Positions 1-8,575 of a stretch of DNA of 35,102 nt are shown here, one piece after another; within the stretch, counting starts at the first letter, position 1, and each line of letters opens with the position of its first letter. A model generated the notes under the pieces. The model was given only the letters and a program-made list of their open reading frames with translations. It was not told the origin of the DNA and did not search any database. Origin of the DNA: Roseobacter sp. HKCCD6576-2 (GTDB taxonomy: Bacteria > Pseudomonadota > Alphaproteobacteria > Rhodobacterales > Rhodobacteraceae); NCBI RefSeq assembly GCF_013179285.1, contig NZ_WVNW01000013.1, positions 1 through 35,102 of the forward strand. The letters are read 5' to 3'. The position numbers were made by a program, and so were the translations under genes.

Positions 1-2722
1 GCTGCTCCGTGCCCATCTGGATCCACAGCGGCGCGCCCGTGTCCTGGCCGGCCGCATCAGCACCTGCGCCGCCCCAGGCCAGGGTCCGGAAGTCCTGCGA
101 GCTGCCCCGCCCGCGCAGCGCAGAGGGCGCATTGAGGGCCAGCAGCGACGCGCCATAGCTGTCATAGATCGGTGCTGACGGTCCCCAGCTGATCTCACCG
201 CTCTCCGACCGCGCGCTCAACGCCCACCAGTTTCTGCCATCCTGTGCCTCAACCTCAGCCAGCCTATAGACGTAAGCGCCTGAGATCACCCCATGCTCTC
301 CGTCCGACATCACATAGTTGCCATTCATCAGGGTGAAGGTCGCATCATCAGCCTCGCCGTCAACCGTGACCACGTCCATCACAAGCGGGGCGCCCTCAAG
401 ATCGGCGCTGTCCATACCGGCAATCAACAGTGTCATCTCACCTGACGCGTCGCCGGTGATGACAACCGTATCGGTGCGCAAACCATCTGCATCCCGACCC
501 ATATCCAGCGCAAAAACATCCGATCCCGTGTCCGACCCGGTGTAATTGCCCTCAATTTTGATCTCATCCCCCGTCATCCCGTTCTGCACGCTTAAGAACA
601 CGTCGCCCGCATTGTTGGTTACATCACCTCGGATGGTCAGGCCCCCTTCCCCGCCCGTCGCGCGGAACTCAGACCCGGCGTCGATGGACAGACCCGTGTC
701 CAGCCTACCAACCCGATCCAGGCTGAGGGCCGTGTTATTCAGCGTGACACCCTGCCAATTGAGGAACATGTCCGCTGTGGTTGTGATGCTTTGGCCCTGC
801 AGGGTCAGTTGATCGTTATCGCCCGCACCACCGTCAAGAATATGGGAAAAGTCAAAATTGGCTGCTGAAGCAATCGTGAGGCTATCGTCGCCCGCTCCAA
901 GAAGAACATCTCCGGTGACGGTTCCTTCCAAGGTGACAACCGCATCGCCACCCCCGTCCTGGATCGCAATACCAGACAATCCTGCAGTCACAATGCCGGT
1001 GCTGGCGATATCAATCGTTCCGTCGACGTCGGAGCCGGATCTCGTTCGGACCGCTGCGCCGAAGCCAGATCCGCCCGTCACGGACCCGGCCACGTCTACG
1101 TCAAAGGATCCTTCCCGCCCCTCCGCGAAAATCCCGCTTGCATTCTCTCCGCGAGCCATGACACTGGCCCCCGCGCCTAGGGTGACGGTCACCGCCCCGG
1201 TCCCCGAAAGCGCCAAAAGCCCGTGAGCTTCTCTTCCAGCCGTGTCGACCGTCCCGCCGGTCATGTTCACCGTCACATCGCCCGCTTCTAGGCTGGTACC
1301 CGCCCTACGGTCTAGGGTGGTCGCCACAAGCCCATGGCCAAGGAACCCCGACGTGGTAACTGTGCCGCCACTCATATCCACCTTCGCCGTGCCCGTGCCA
1401 CGGGTGCGCGCCTCGACCCCATAGGCCCACCTACCGGCGGTGGCAATTGTCGCCGTGCCACTCAGTTCCACAATCGCATCATTTACGTTATCTTTGGTGT
1501 CGACAAGCGCTTCGATCCCACGCGCATTATCCCCCATCGTGCGAATCCTACCGCCGCTCATTTCTACGCTCGCAGCCTTGCGCCGAACACCTTCCTCTGG
1601 AACGCCACCGACTTGGACTACCGCATGAAGCCCGATGCCAAAGTTACCGGTCGTCACGATGGCTCCGTCCGTCATTTCCACGATCGCCCTTGCCCTGCTG
1701 TCATTATTATCGACGACGACCTTACCGTCTCCATCTCTCTTCACATAGCGCTCGACATGCGCGAAAACCCCGTGACCCTCTTGCCCAGCCGTGACAATCT
1801 CACCGCCGTCCATTTCCACGATCGCCTCACCGCCCTTGCCAATGGTCTTCGCATAAATCGCAAAACTCTTGAAACCACCCCCGTTAGAGATCCTCGTATA
1901 ACGATAGTCACCGGCTACAATATGATTCTGCGCAGGCAGCTCGCCATCCTCATGCAGCGAGTAATTTAGATTCTCATCCATGCGCACCCGCGCTATCGCT
2001 TCACTCTGGTCGTTGACGATGTTCGCCCAAATCCCGTGAGCGGCCCCCCACTGTGCCGCCGGGGCTTCAGGAACCCTCGCATCCGTGTTGATTGTCCCGG
2101 CCGTCATTTCCACGGTCACATTGCCAGCACCCTTGGTGTCCGCAATAATCCCATGGGCTTCCCTGCCGCTCGTATTGATATCCCCGCCGTGCATCTCCAC
2201 AGTCACATTGCCCTGGCCCTCAATCGCATCTGTGTCGAGGTTGTCCCTTTTAGTGTTTATCACCCCAATCCCCCATCCACTGTTCTGATGCGTGGTGAGC
2301 TCACCTGCGCGCAAGATCACAGAAATATCATTCTCCGTGTTCCCAACCACGTTCACAGCACTTCCGGGCCCCGCAGCACGTCCGTTCACCACCATGGCAG
2401 CATTGTTCAATTCCAGTTTGAATTCGCCGCCTACTCCGTTGTCAGGATTATAAGTGATGCCATCAGCGTAGGGTTGATTGCCAGGAGTGCTAGGGTCCGC
2501 GTCAGCGCCACAGCTGATGACACCATCATTATCGTTGTCCGTCCCGCACTCATTGTCTGCATGGGCCGCGCTACCGGTCAACAGCACCGTAGCCGTCGCC
2601 ACCACCGACAAACCTGGCGCAATGCTCGCCATACGCCCCTTGAACTTGGTCAAGCGGCCACCTCGAACTGAAACGTTAAGCGGGCGAAGGGCGGACTGGG
2701 TGTCTGAGGACTGGTTTGTCAT
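1..2722 (-). CDS. Autotransporter adhesin-like protein, N-terminal 907 codons (runs off the left edge)
   Basis: An open minus-strand frame begins at an ATG at 2720-2722 behind a GGAGAG ribosome binding site and stays open to base 1. The N-terminus is a long signal peptide of about 50 residues: a basic stretch (RGGRLTKFKGR), then a hydrophobic core and an AHA cleavage site followed by ADNE. A short acidic DNDNDG segment follows. The passenger is built of degenerate repeats such as GNVTVEMHGGDINTSGREAHG, typical of a right-handed beta-helix. Near the left edge, DGEHGVISGAYVYRL and NWWALSARS match the pertactin-like autochaperone segment. The last residues (APLWIQMGTEQ) look like the start of the beta-barrel, which lies outside the window. 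The protein should be exported by Sec and displayed on the outer membrane by type V secretion. The ligand is unknown. Plus-strand frames over this gene are shadows. Confidence 0.85.
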   Translation of the reverse strand, partial: MTNQSSDTQSALRPLNVSVRGGRLTKFKGRMASIAPGLSVVATATVLLTGSAAHADNECGTDNDNDGVISCGADADPSTPGNQPYADGITYNPDNGVGGEFKLELNNAAMVVNGRAAGPGSAVNVVGNTENDISVILRAGELTTHQNSGWGIGVINTKRDNLDTDAIEGQGNVTVEMHGGDINTSGREAHGIIADTKGAGNVTVEMTAGTINTDARVPEAPAAQWGAAHGIWANIVNDQSEAIARVRMDENLNYSLHEDGELPAQNHIVAGDYRYTRISNGGGFKSFAIYAKTIGKGGEAIVEMDGGEIVTAGQEGHGVFAHVERYVKRDGDGKVVVDNNDSRARAIVEMTDGAIVTTGNFGIGLHAVVQVGGVPEEGVRRKAASVEMSGGRIRTMGDNARGIEALVDTKDNVNDAIVELSGTATIATAGRWAYGVEARTRGTGTAKVDMSGGTVTTSGFLGHGLVATTLDRRAGTSLEAGDVTVNMTGGTVDTAGREAHGLLALSGTGAVTVTLGAGASVMARGENASGIFAEGREGSFDVDVAGSVTGGSGFGAAVRTRSGSDVDGTIDIASTGIVTAGLSGIAIQDGGGDAVVTLEGTVTGDVLLGAGDDSLTIASAANFDFSHILDGGAGDNDQLTLQGQSITTTADMFLNWQGVTLNNTALSLDRVGRLDTGLSIDAGSEFRATGGEGGLTIRGDVTNNAGDVFLSVQNGMTGDEIKIEGNYTGSDTGSDVFALDMGRDADGLRTDTVVITGDASGEMTLLIAGMDSADLEGAPLVMDVVTVDGEADDATFTLMNGNYVMSDGEHGVISGAYVYRLAEVEAQDGRNWWALSARSESGEISWGPSAPIYDSYGASLLALNAPSALRGRGSSQDFRTLAWGGAGADAAGQDTGAPLWIQMGTEQ

Positions 2723-3134
2723 TTTGAAACTCTCCTGTGAGGGACTGGAGCACAATCGAGGCAAGGCACCGCCCTGCCCGTCAGGCGGTCAGTGGGGTGA
2801 CAGAAATGCGGACTTAGGTATGTGCATCGGCCGGAGGCGCTGTGACAGCCTCAGCCAGAAGCGAACCGCCGTCAGAGATCGGCCGCGTTGCTTTCGCGCC
2901 GTCCGTTCTGATCGCGGGAAACTGTGCGAGAGGATGAGCGCCGTCCCCGACCCGGTGACCGCCACATGTCGCGTCACTGGAGGCGAGGACGACCGCGTCA
3001 AGCCATCCAATCCAGATACAGGGATCGGACCGTCAGCTAATCCACAAGCTGTGGCCGGCCCGCGGCCGGAGGTCAGGCTGTCAGGGTGATGTAACCGGTT
3101 AGTGCTGCTGTGCGCGCCAAGGCGCAGCGGCGGC

Positions 3135-3182
3135 CTGATGAGCTGATGAGCTGATGAGCTGATGAGCTGATGAGCTGATGAG
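3135..3182. repeat. 8-bp tandem repeat, six exact copies of CTGATGAG
   Basis: Six perfect head-to-tail copies of CTGATGAG fill 48 bp. The unit is not a multiple of three, so copy-number change would shift any frame crossing it. The homologous position in copy B carries a different octamer (GATGCGCC) that shares the GATG half. Slipped-strand expansion is the likely origin. Confidence 0.95.
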
Positions 3183-3420
3183 ACGGCGGCTCCACCCGAC
3201 CCGCAAGTAAAAGACTGAGTTAATTACAGATACTATCGGCGCTTTTTGCATCGCAAACTCGGGCAGGGTTCCATCTATGGGTTGGGCGTGCATTCAAGGT
3301 TTCCACATGCGAGGCCGATATGCCTCATATTCAAAAGCAACTGCTCAAGCTTGGAGTCTCTTTCCCACCTCACGCTCCAACCCTTGTTTATCTAGCCTCA
3401 TCGTTCATCTAGCCTAATCA

Positions 3421-3450
3421 CCCTCCCCTTTTCTGGTAAAAAGGGGAGGG
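3421..3450. terminator. GC-rich hairpin, terminator-like
   Basis: CCCTCCCCTTTT and AAAAGGGGAGGG pair around a short loop. There is no long T-run on either side outside the stem, although the stem itself ends in T4/A4. A hairpin of similar composition sits at the matching place in copy B (12470-12501), so the structure is conserved although its sequence has drifted. It could end a transcript or be a structural element of the repeated module. Confidence 0.5.
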
Positions 3451-3807
3451 TTGGGCGCGTAGAGGATCAGTCTTGGGCAACGATCCACATAACTCCCGCC
3501 GTATGAAGAACCTAGACCCGGCTTTCTGCGAAGAGTAATACCTCTTTTGAATACTTAAATAGACACTGACTATGACGAACCCTGCACCTAGCAGGCCTTC
3601 ATTCCGTCAACATGGTCTAAAGCGCTAAGCGGTACATGATGCCTCAGGTTTGTCGTTAAATGCTATAGCTGTTTGGTGCCATGGGTCGATGGCGGAGCTC
3701 TTCAGCTGGAAGCGTAGGACGCAGGCAGCCCAAACTGTATGCCTCGTATTGTCCGGGATCAGCGCCTGTGGGACTGATTTAGGGGTTTTCGTAACGGAGG
3801 ATAGAGA

Positions 3808-4020
3808 ATGGCGAACAAACGACACAAGCCCGGGAAAACAATTCATAAGTTACGGTAGGTTGATGTGCTTGCGGGGCAAGGGATACAGCGAGTGGATGCG
3901 GTCCGAGAGGTTCGCATAACGGGGCAGACCTCTTACCGCTGGCGCAAGCAGTACGGCGGGATGAGGACCGGAAGACCTTCTACTCGCTCAAGGGGGATGC
4001 AAATCATCAGCAAGAAATGA
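3808..4020 (+). pseudogene. IS3-family transposase OrfA remnant with amber stop
   Basis: An ATG behind GGAGG opens MANKRHKPGKTIHKLR, then a TAG at 3856-3858, then VDVLAGQGIQRVDAVREV and TGQTSYRWRKQYGGM in the same frame. This is the helix-turn-helix N-terminus of the IS407/IS3-type OrfA. The stop falls where family members usually have Gln (KLRQV), so a single C-to-T change explains it. After GGM the frame departs from the family and ends at 4020. OrfB is absent. The 190 bp upstream (3615-3807) holds no gene that I recognise and may include the IS left end. Confidence 0.75.
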
Positions 4021-4051
4021 AGCGCCCGGCACCGCTGTGCCCGGCGCTTCA
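4018..4051. terminator. Hairpin downstream of the ABM-domain gene
   Basis: TGAAGCGCCCGGCAC pairs with GTGCCCGGCGCTTCA around CGCT with one mismatch. It lies 20 bp past the stop of the minus-strand gene at 4072. The tract after the stem on that strand (TTTCTTG) is only partly T-rich, so termination efficiency is uncertain. Confidence 0.6.
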
Positions 4052-4071
4052 TATGGTGCAGAGTTTTTTGC

Positions 4072-4791
4072 TTAGTTGATGGCGAGTATATCGAAGTTAT
4101 TGATGTTAGCGACAACGCCGTCGTCCCATCCGCCGGAGACCAACTCCGAAGCCTTTTTGTTCAGCAGTTCGGCGACCTGACCAGCGAAGTGGGCTTCGCG
4201 TCCTGCGTTATCGGCAAAAACGTCAAAGATTGCAAAGTTGTTTTCATCAATCTGCAGCGCGGCCCAGAACAGCGTTTCGGGTTCGGTACTTGCGACGATG
4301 GGACCGGCTGCGGTCAGCAAAGATGCCAAGGCGGGGCCTTTTCCGGGAGCCGCTTCTAGTCTGATGTAAGTCGCGGTAGTTGCCGTGTTGAGATCAACGG
4401 GGTCTTTCGCAGACAAGACATCGGAGTTGTTGATATTCGCGACAACACCATCGTCCCAGCCGCCGGCAACCAGCGTGTCAACGTTTTGGTGCAAGGCGCC
4501 AGCAACAATACCAGAGAAGTGAGCATTGCGGGCCTCGTCGTCCACGAAGATGTCAAAGATCGCAAGCGTATCGTCAGCCTGAAGAGCAAACCAAAGCACG
4601 GTGCCCAACTCGGTCTCTCTTACGATTGGTGCAGCCCCGGCCAGAAACCTAGCGAAAGCTTTTGCTTGGCCTTTAGCGGCATGCATGGCGATATAGCTAG
4701 CAGTGTGGCTCTCCATTGGGCTGTTCTGTGCGGTGACGGAAGTCGTGATCAGACCCAATGCAGCCAGTTTTTGAACGATTTGTGTTTTCAT
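4072..4791 (-). CDS. Secreted protein with two tandem ABM (antibiotic biosynthesis monooxygenase-like) domains
   Basis: The 239-aa protein starts at an ATG with AGGAG upstream. Residues 1-22 look like a Sec signal peptide (KTQIVQK, then LAALGLITTSVTA, then QN). Two homologous halves follow, roughly 30-125 and 135-239, each a dimeric alpha/beta-barrel ABM fold. Each half has an Axx(K)G(x)A start, an F(D/E)xFxDxxxRxAHF core (IFDIFVDDEARNAHFSG and IFDVFADNAGREAHFAGQV) and the same ending, GGWDDGVVANINN. ABM proteins are usually single-domain and cytoplasmic, so tandem fusion plus export is atypical. The family includes heme- and quinone-acting monooxygenases and many proteins of unknown role, so no substrate can be assigned. 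It is divergent from a LysR regulator that probably controls it. Confidence 0.8.
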   Translation of the reverse strand: MKTQIVQKLAALGLITTSVTAQNSPMESHTASYIAMHAAKGQAKAFARFLAGAAPIVRETELGTVLWFALQADDTLAIFDIFVDDEARNAHFSGIVAGALHQNVDTLVAGGWDDGVVANINNSDVLSAKDPVDLNTATTATYIRLEAAPGKGPALASLLTAAGPIVASTEPETLFWAALQIDENNFAIFDVFADNAGREAHFAGQVAELLNKKASELVSGGWDDGVVANINNFDILAIN

Positions 4792-4886
4792 CGTAATCTC
4801 CTTATCTGAGTGTCATCGTGTTGTTTCGATGTGCTCTTGTCCCGCACCAAAGGTGTGAACTGCCAATATGGGAATTCTATTCATCA

Positions 4887-4901
4887 ATAGATAAAATCTA
4901 T
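4887..4901. promoter_or_regulatory. Putative LysR-type operator (T-N11-A palindrome)
   Basis: ATAGAT-AAA-ATCTAT is a perfect 6-bp inverted repeat containing T-N11-A (4888-4900), the classical LysR box. It lies in the 160-bp intergenic region between the divergent ABM-domain gene and the LysR gene, about 50 bp before the LysR start. A looser outer palindrome (CATCA and TGATG) surrounds it. Confidence 0.65.
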
Positions 4902-4951
4902 GGTGATGACTTCGAAGTGCAGCGCGAAGGAGGCTGATTGAGGATACGAAA

Positions 4952-5824
4952 ATGGAAATGAACCAGATCAGGTATTTCCTTGCGATCTGCGAGCATCGCA
5001 ATTTCACCCATGCTGCCAGTGCCTCAAATGTTTCCCAACCGTCTTTGACAACGGCCATCAAAAAACTTGAGAGCGAACTCGGTGGCGCGTTGTTCGTCCG
5101 AGATCGAGCAGGTTGCAGGCTGACAACTCTTGGAAAGCTGGTGCAACCAAGACTCAAGAAGATTTGTGATGAAACGCAGCAGGCCAAGGAAGACGCGGTT
5201 CGACATAATCGACTAGAGCGGGTCCCGATCTCTGTTGGGGTTGGTGAAACGATCGGCCACAACAGAATCTCTGCAGCCGTGGAACGTATTCGTGCACGAC
5301 TGCCACAGGCCGATATTGAGTTGATCGTTGCATCTTCGTCCGAGTTGCTGCCGGGTCTGACAGATGGTGAATTTGACGTCTTGATCACCGCAGAGAAGGC
5401 GAGCGAAGATCTCTACCGAATAAACCCTCTCTATCACGAGGATTACAAAGTGGTGGTGTCATACGCGCATAAATTGTCAAAACTGACAGCCGTCTCTCTT
5501 TCGATCCTCGCGGATACGAACATGCTTGACCGACTGAATTGCGAAATGCGTGATGCCCTGCACAGCTCATGTGCCGATCAAGGTCACGAGCTTTACGCAG
5601 CCTATCGATCAAATCGTGTGGATTGGCTGATCGAACTTGCACGACGAGGAGCAGGGGCGGTGATCTTGCCGGTCACAGCAATTCCAGAAGACTTGGGTTT
5701 GGTAGCGATGCCCATTGATGGCCTCGATATATCACGAACGGTCTATGCCCTTCGATACCGACACCAAACGGCGCGACCGGAGACAAGTGATCTGATCCGC
5801 GAGATAGCGCGCGCCCAGATTTAG
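4952..5824 (+). CDS. LysR-family transcriptional regulator
   Basis: The protein is 290 aa, the usual LTTR size. Residues 1-62 form the winged HTH: MNQIRYFLAICEHRNFTHAA, then NVSQPSLTTAIKKLE and the wing LFVRDR. Residues 90-290 match the two-lobed periplasmic-binding-protein-like effector domain. The start at 4952 gives MEMNQIRYF; the ATG at 4958 is an equally good start and more typical for the family. TGAGGA lies upstream. It is transcribed away from the secreted ABM-domain gene and a T-N11-A palindrome sits between them, so autorepression and control of the divergent gene are likely. The inducer cannot be inferred. Confidence 0.9.
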   Translation: MEMNQIRYFLAICEHRNFTHAASASNVSQPSLTTAIKKLESELGGALFVRDRAGCRLTTLGKLVQPRLKKICDETQQAKEDAVRHNRLERVPISVGVGETIGHNRISAAVERIRARLPQADIELIVASSSELLPGLTDGEFDVLITAEKASEDLYRINPLYHEDYKVVVSYAHKLSKLTAVSLSILADTNMLDRLNCEMRDALHSSCADQGHELYAAYRSNRVDWLIELARRGAGAVILPVTAIPEDLGLVAMPIDGLDISRTVYALRYRHQTARPETSDLIREIARAQI

Positions 5825-5921
5825 TTGATCACATAGCAGATGGGATGGATGGCTCCCGGCGCCGGTGCCGTAAAGCGACATAATGCAGGTGTCAAAGCCC
5901 GCTGATGAAAGGAGCAGCCAT

Positions 5922-6268
5922 ATGCTGGTGTCTGAGGCTGAAATCATCACCGGTGCGGCGGTGGTCGCCGTCATCGCTGGTCCCCAGCGGACAAGCTACG
6001 GATCATGGAAGAAACCATGTATGGCGGCGAGAGCATCTCCGCGGTTGCACGTCGCAATGGCGTGACCCCAAATCTGCTGTACCGTTGGCGGAAGTTGATG
6101 CTCGAAGGGCGGAAGCATCGCTGTTGCAGAGGACGACAGCGTCACCGGCAACAAGTCCGTTCGCGAAATGGAAAGTTGCATCCGGGAGTTGAAAAGCCAA
6201 CTCGGGCGCAAGACCCTAGAGAGAAAAGTCCTGGCGGAAGCATTGAAAAAGAGCCGCTCCAAAGACCT
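5922..6268 (+). pseudogene. IS3-family (IS2-like) OrfA, frameshifted
   Basis: An AAAGGAG site precedes an ATG that begins MLVSEAEIITGAAVVA. The matching family sequence then continues in a second frame as HRWSPADKLRIMEETMYGG, ISAVARRNGVTPNLLYRWRK and LMLEG. It then shifts again to GGSIAVAEDDSVTGNKSVRE and LGRKTLERKVLAEALKKSRS. That is a helix-turn-helix followed by the leucine-zipper-like segment of an IS2-type OrfA. Two frameshifts break it and no OrfB follows. Confidence 0.8.
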
Positions 6269-6441
6269 TGCTTGTGTAATATACGGCCCAGACCAGGTTT
6301 TTCTAGGCTGCGGATTGCTTTGAGTTAGGTTAATCCCTTTGTGGATCCGGTTTCTTTTATTGAGGCCTTCTGGCTGGATTGAGGTGGTGGAGCTACCGCT
6401 GCTGATCTAACGGCGAGCGCTTGTGATGGCCATAACCCACT

Positions 6442-6576
6442 CACCTCGATCCTGAAATCCGAGCCGCCGATTTGGCCCTCAGTGGCCTCCAACGTGTTTT
6501 CTTCCGACATTCGGCGATGTCGAGATGGGAATGGCCAATGGGATATCGCTTGACCTTCTGTGGTCTTCTCCCGACG
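6442..6576 (-). pseudogene. IS481-like transposase fragment
   Basis: Read on the minus strand, one frame gives RRPQKVKRYPIGHSHLDIAE, then CRKK. This matches the start of the DDE catalytic core of IS481-type and related integrase-core transposases, where family members typically read KRYPIG(Y/F)FHIDIAE. The frame then leaves the family and stops. The neighbouring 6269-6441 and 6577-6984 contain no reading frame I recognise. Confidence 0.55.
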
Positions 6577-6984
6577 GCGCGCCAATGCTAAGTGTTAGAG
6601 TGCCACCGCCCGCAACGGAGCAACTGCCAGCATTCGCCTCTTCCTGCGGGACCAACCTAGATACTCGTATCCAACTGAAATTGCCTTGGCAGTTTGGATC
6701 GTCCTTGACCCAATAGTGTTGATGATAACCCACTGTTGCCGCCCTATTCCTCGTAGTTCCACCATTCGAGAGCGTGACGGTTCAGTCATTTCAACCACTG
6801 TCGGCTAAGTCTACAGCATTGCTGTTCTGAGGAGTTATCTCCAACAAGGAATCCGCACCATCGACTTCAAATTCAGCCTCAATAGGGCGGATACCTGACC
6901 GATAGTCCTCATCCACATCGAAGCAGCTCAAGCCCGGCCCCGGAGAAATCTGCACTTTACGACTGATGGCTGCAACGTGCCGAT

Positions 6985-7111
6985 CATCGAGCCTAACAAC
7001 TCCGTCACAATCAATAACGCGTGGCTTCTTGTCGAGGGACTTTGGAAAGAAGGGTTCCAGACGTGTCATTCGCGCGTCACTCAACCAGAAAAGATCAGAC
7101 ATGTTCATCAC
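6985..7111 (-). pseudogene. IS5-family transposase N-terminal fragment
   Basis: The minus frame starting near 7102-7111 reads MSDLFWLSDARMTRLEPFFP, KSLDKKPRV, then diverges. W(L)SD.(Q)M.RLEPFFP.S.GKPRV is the N-terminal signature of IS5-family transposases. The following residues do not match the family, so the element is cut a little over 40 codons in. The region to the right (7112-7660) contains no supported gene. Confidence 0.65.
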
Positions 7112-7622
7112 TCATTTTTGAGCCGTGGATCAAACCAAAAACCGGAAAGTAATGGATCCTGAGCTCAAGTTTCGCCAGTTGATCTAAATACGCCAATTTT
7201 TGTATGTGCTAAAAAGGAGATGAGTAGCTGGTGGGACAGTAGAGAAAAGCATTCACCCAACACCTCCAGTTTCGACCGCTAGAACCAGGCTGTATTAAGA
7301 AATATTGAGGTGCTATCCAAAGATAAAAACCAACTATGGTTCGAGCGCACCAGCTGCAATAGGTGTGATAGAAAAGAGAAAGTACTGGTGCTTAAGCTCG
7401 GCATCTGGTGGGAGAGATTCAGGATGAATCTATTTGGTTTTGATATCCAGGTTTTAACCGTTTGTTCAGTTGGTCGAGTAAGGATGCTTGGTGAATCGTC
7501 AGAACTGATCGCTCAACATAGCTTTCGACACATCCAACAAAACCCTGATTTATGGGGCGACTGAATGGCGGCCGGCAGACAAAAGGAAATCGTCACATTG
7601 CAGTTTTATTAGACGATACGCA
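7112..7622. other. No supported gene
   Basis: An 84-codon plus-strand frame (7310-7564) exists, but it has no recognisable domain and no convincing ribosome binding site, and its composition differs from the clear genes here. It is probably degraded DNA between the IS5 fragment and the small lipoprotein gene. Confidence 0.5.
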
Positions 7623-7651
7623 CGGGCGGCTTTGTTGAGTAAAGCCGCCCG
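7623..7651. terminator. Perfect 11-bp hairpin after the lipoprotein gene
   Basis: CGGGCGGCTTT and AAAGCCGCCCG pair exactly around a 7-nt loop. It lies 8 bp past the stop of the minus-strand lipoprotein gene. No strong T-run follows on that strand, so it may be an intrinsic terminator of moderate strength or an mRNA 3' stabiliser. Confidence 0.7.
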
Positions 7652-7659
7652 CGAGTTGT

Positions 7660-7854
7660 TTACGATGTGGTCGGTTTACAGACAGTCCGACCTGCTTCGA
7701 CTATGGTCGGCTCTGTGTTCGCCGGGCAGGTTGCTGTGCCAAACTTATCATACTCGGGCTCGAACGTAATGTAACCCAACGTAGGTTCTGCCGGTTCCGA
7801 GCATGCAGCAAGAACAAGGGCAATTGCGCAAGCGGTAAAGGATTTTAGTCTCAT
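7660..7854 (-). CDS. Small lipoprotein, function unknown
   Basis: The 64-aa protein opens MRLKSFTACAIALVLAACSE. This is a type II signal peptide with lipobox L-A-A-C, giving a mature lipoprotein of about 47 residues from Cys18. The mature part has two more cysteines (TATCPANT and RTVCKPT) that could form a disulfide. AGAGGA lies about 9 nt before the start, and a strong hairpin follows the stop, so this looks like a monocistronic functional gene despite its decayed surroundings. The mature sequence matches no family I recognise. Confidence 0.7.
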   Translation of the reverse strand: MRLKSFTACAIALVLAACSEPAEPTLGYITFEPEYDKFGTATCPANTEPTIVEAGRTVCKPTTS

Positions 7855-8575
7855 TTCCGTTAGTCCTCTTCAAAACTTCTGATATTGATCAAGAACTCTG
7901 GGCCGATGTCAGAGCACAGCCTCCAACACCAACGCCGAAGCTGTTAAGATCACTCGTGGCGGTTTCCAGATTACAGTTCATTGGATTATTTCTCCATTTG
8001 TGGCTGGATCAACTCCAGCCGGGTTTTCGAGATCATACTACTGTTGTGTTGCCTGTCTCTTGGGTTGGTACGGCGAGGGGTTCTCCTCCCACTCTGTATG
8101 TCCTTAATTGAAGCAGTGGTCGTATTCCTCCTGTGTTGGGGTATTGAGGTACTCTTAGACTGATCTCGGCCCATCAACTGAACCGCCGAGCAATAGTGTT
8201 GGCATTGCCGCGCAAGCATGTTGCGAATCCATATGGAAAGACGTGGCGTGTCATATCTATTAGAACTTCACGGGTATCGACGTGGGGGATATTCCAATCA
8301 CTGAAGAAGGGGCTTCTTCCACAATCCCACTCGCTTTCCGCCGAAGAGCAACTTGTCGCACGAATCTCCGTTCGGACGTCTTCTAGACAGCCACGTCCAG
8401 GTGGTTTTAGCTGTGAGAACGCGGTCGTCATTCGGGTAAAACGGGCTTGGCTGCACTCGAGTGAAAGCGGATCGTCCACCTGCACGGTGTCAATAAGCAG
8501 GTAAAGAAACTTTGCCTGCGCCGCGGTGCAGCACGATCAGGCCCGCTGTCCAGAGAAAACGCCATGGGTGCACGC
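7855..8575. other. No supported gene
   Basis: Frames of about 60-103 codons exist on both strands, including a 60-codon plus frame at 7981-8163 rich in hydrophobic residues but beginning with TTG. None has a domain, a good ribosome binding site or plausible context. The region reads as decayed sequence. Confidence 0.5.

Larger units (their letters stand above)
2861..3614. repeat. Diverged direct repeat, copy A (partner at 12015-12665)
   Basis: This block aligns in the same orientation with 12015-12665. Shared landmarks in order are GCGAACCGCCGT, TTTCGCGCCGTCCGTTC, an 8-bp tandem array, AAAAGACTGAGTTAA, GGCGCTTTTTGCATCGCAAA, a GC-rich hairpin, GGATCAGTCTTG, and CCCTGCACCT before ATTCCGTCAA. 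Read on the minus strand, the first 250 bp resemble the broken autotransporter-tail coding seen in copy B, with the reading frame lost. The block sits immediately upstream of the autotransporter gene, as copy B sits upstream of the subtilase. It may hold promoter elements. No intact gene is seen here. Confidence 0.75.

Noticed and set aside
318-2671. Several plus-strand frames over the left 2.7 kb
   Set aside because: They are antisense to the autotransporter frame, which has a signal peptide, ribosome site and family repeats.
3135-3182. CRISPR-like array
   Set aside because: Units are 8 bp, contiguous and without spacers, so this is a simple tandem repeat.
8174-8504. Two overlapping frames of about 100 codons on opposite strands
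   Set aside because: Neither has a domain, a good ribosome site or plausible context; both lie in a decayed region.
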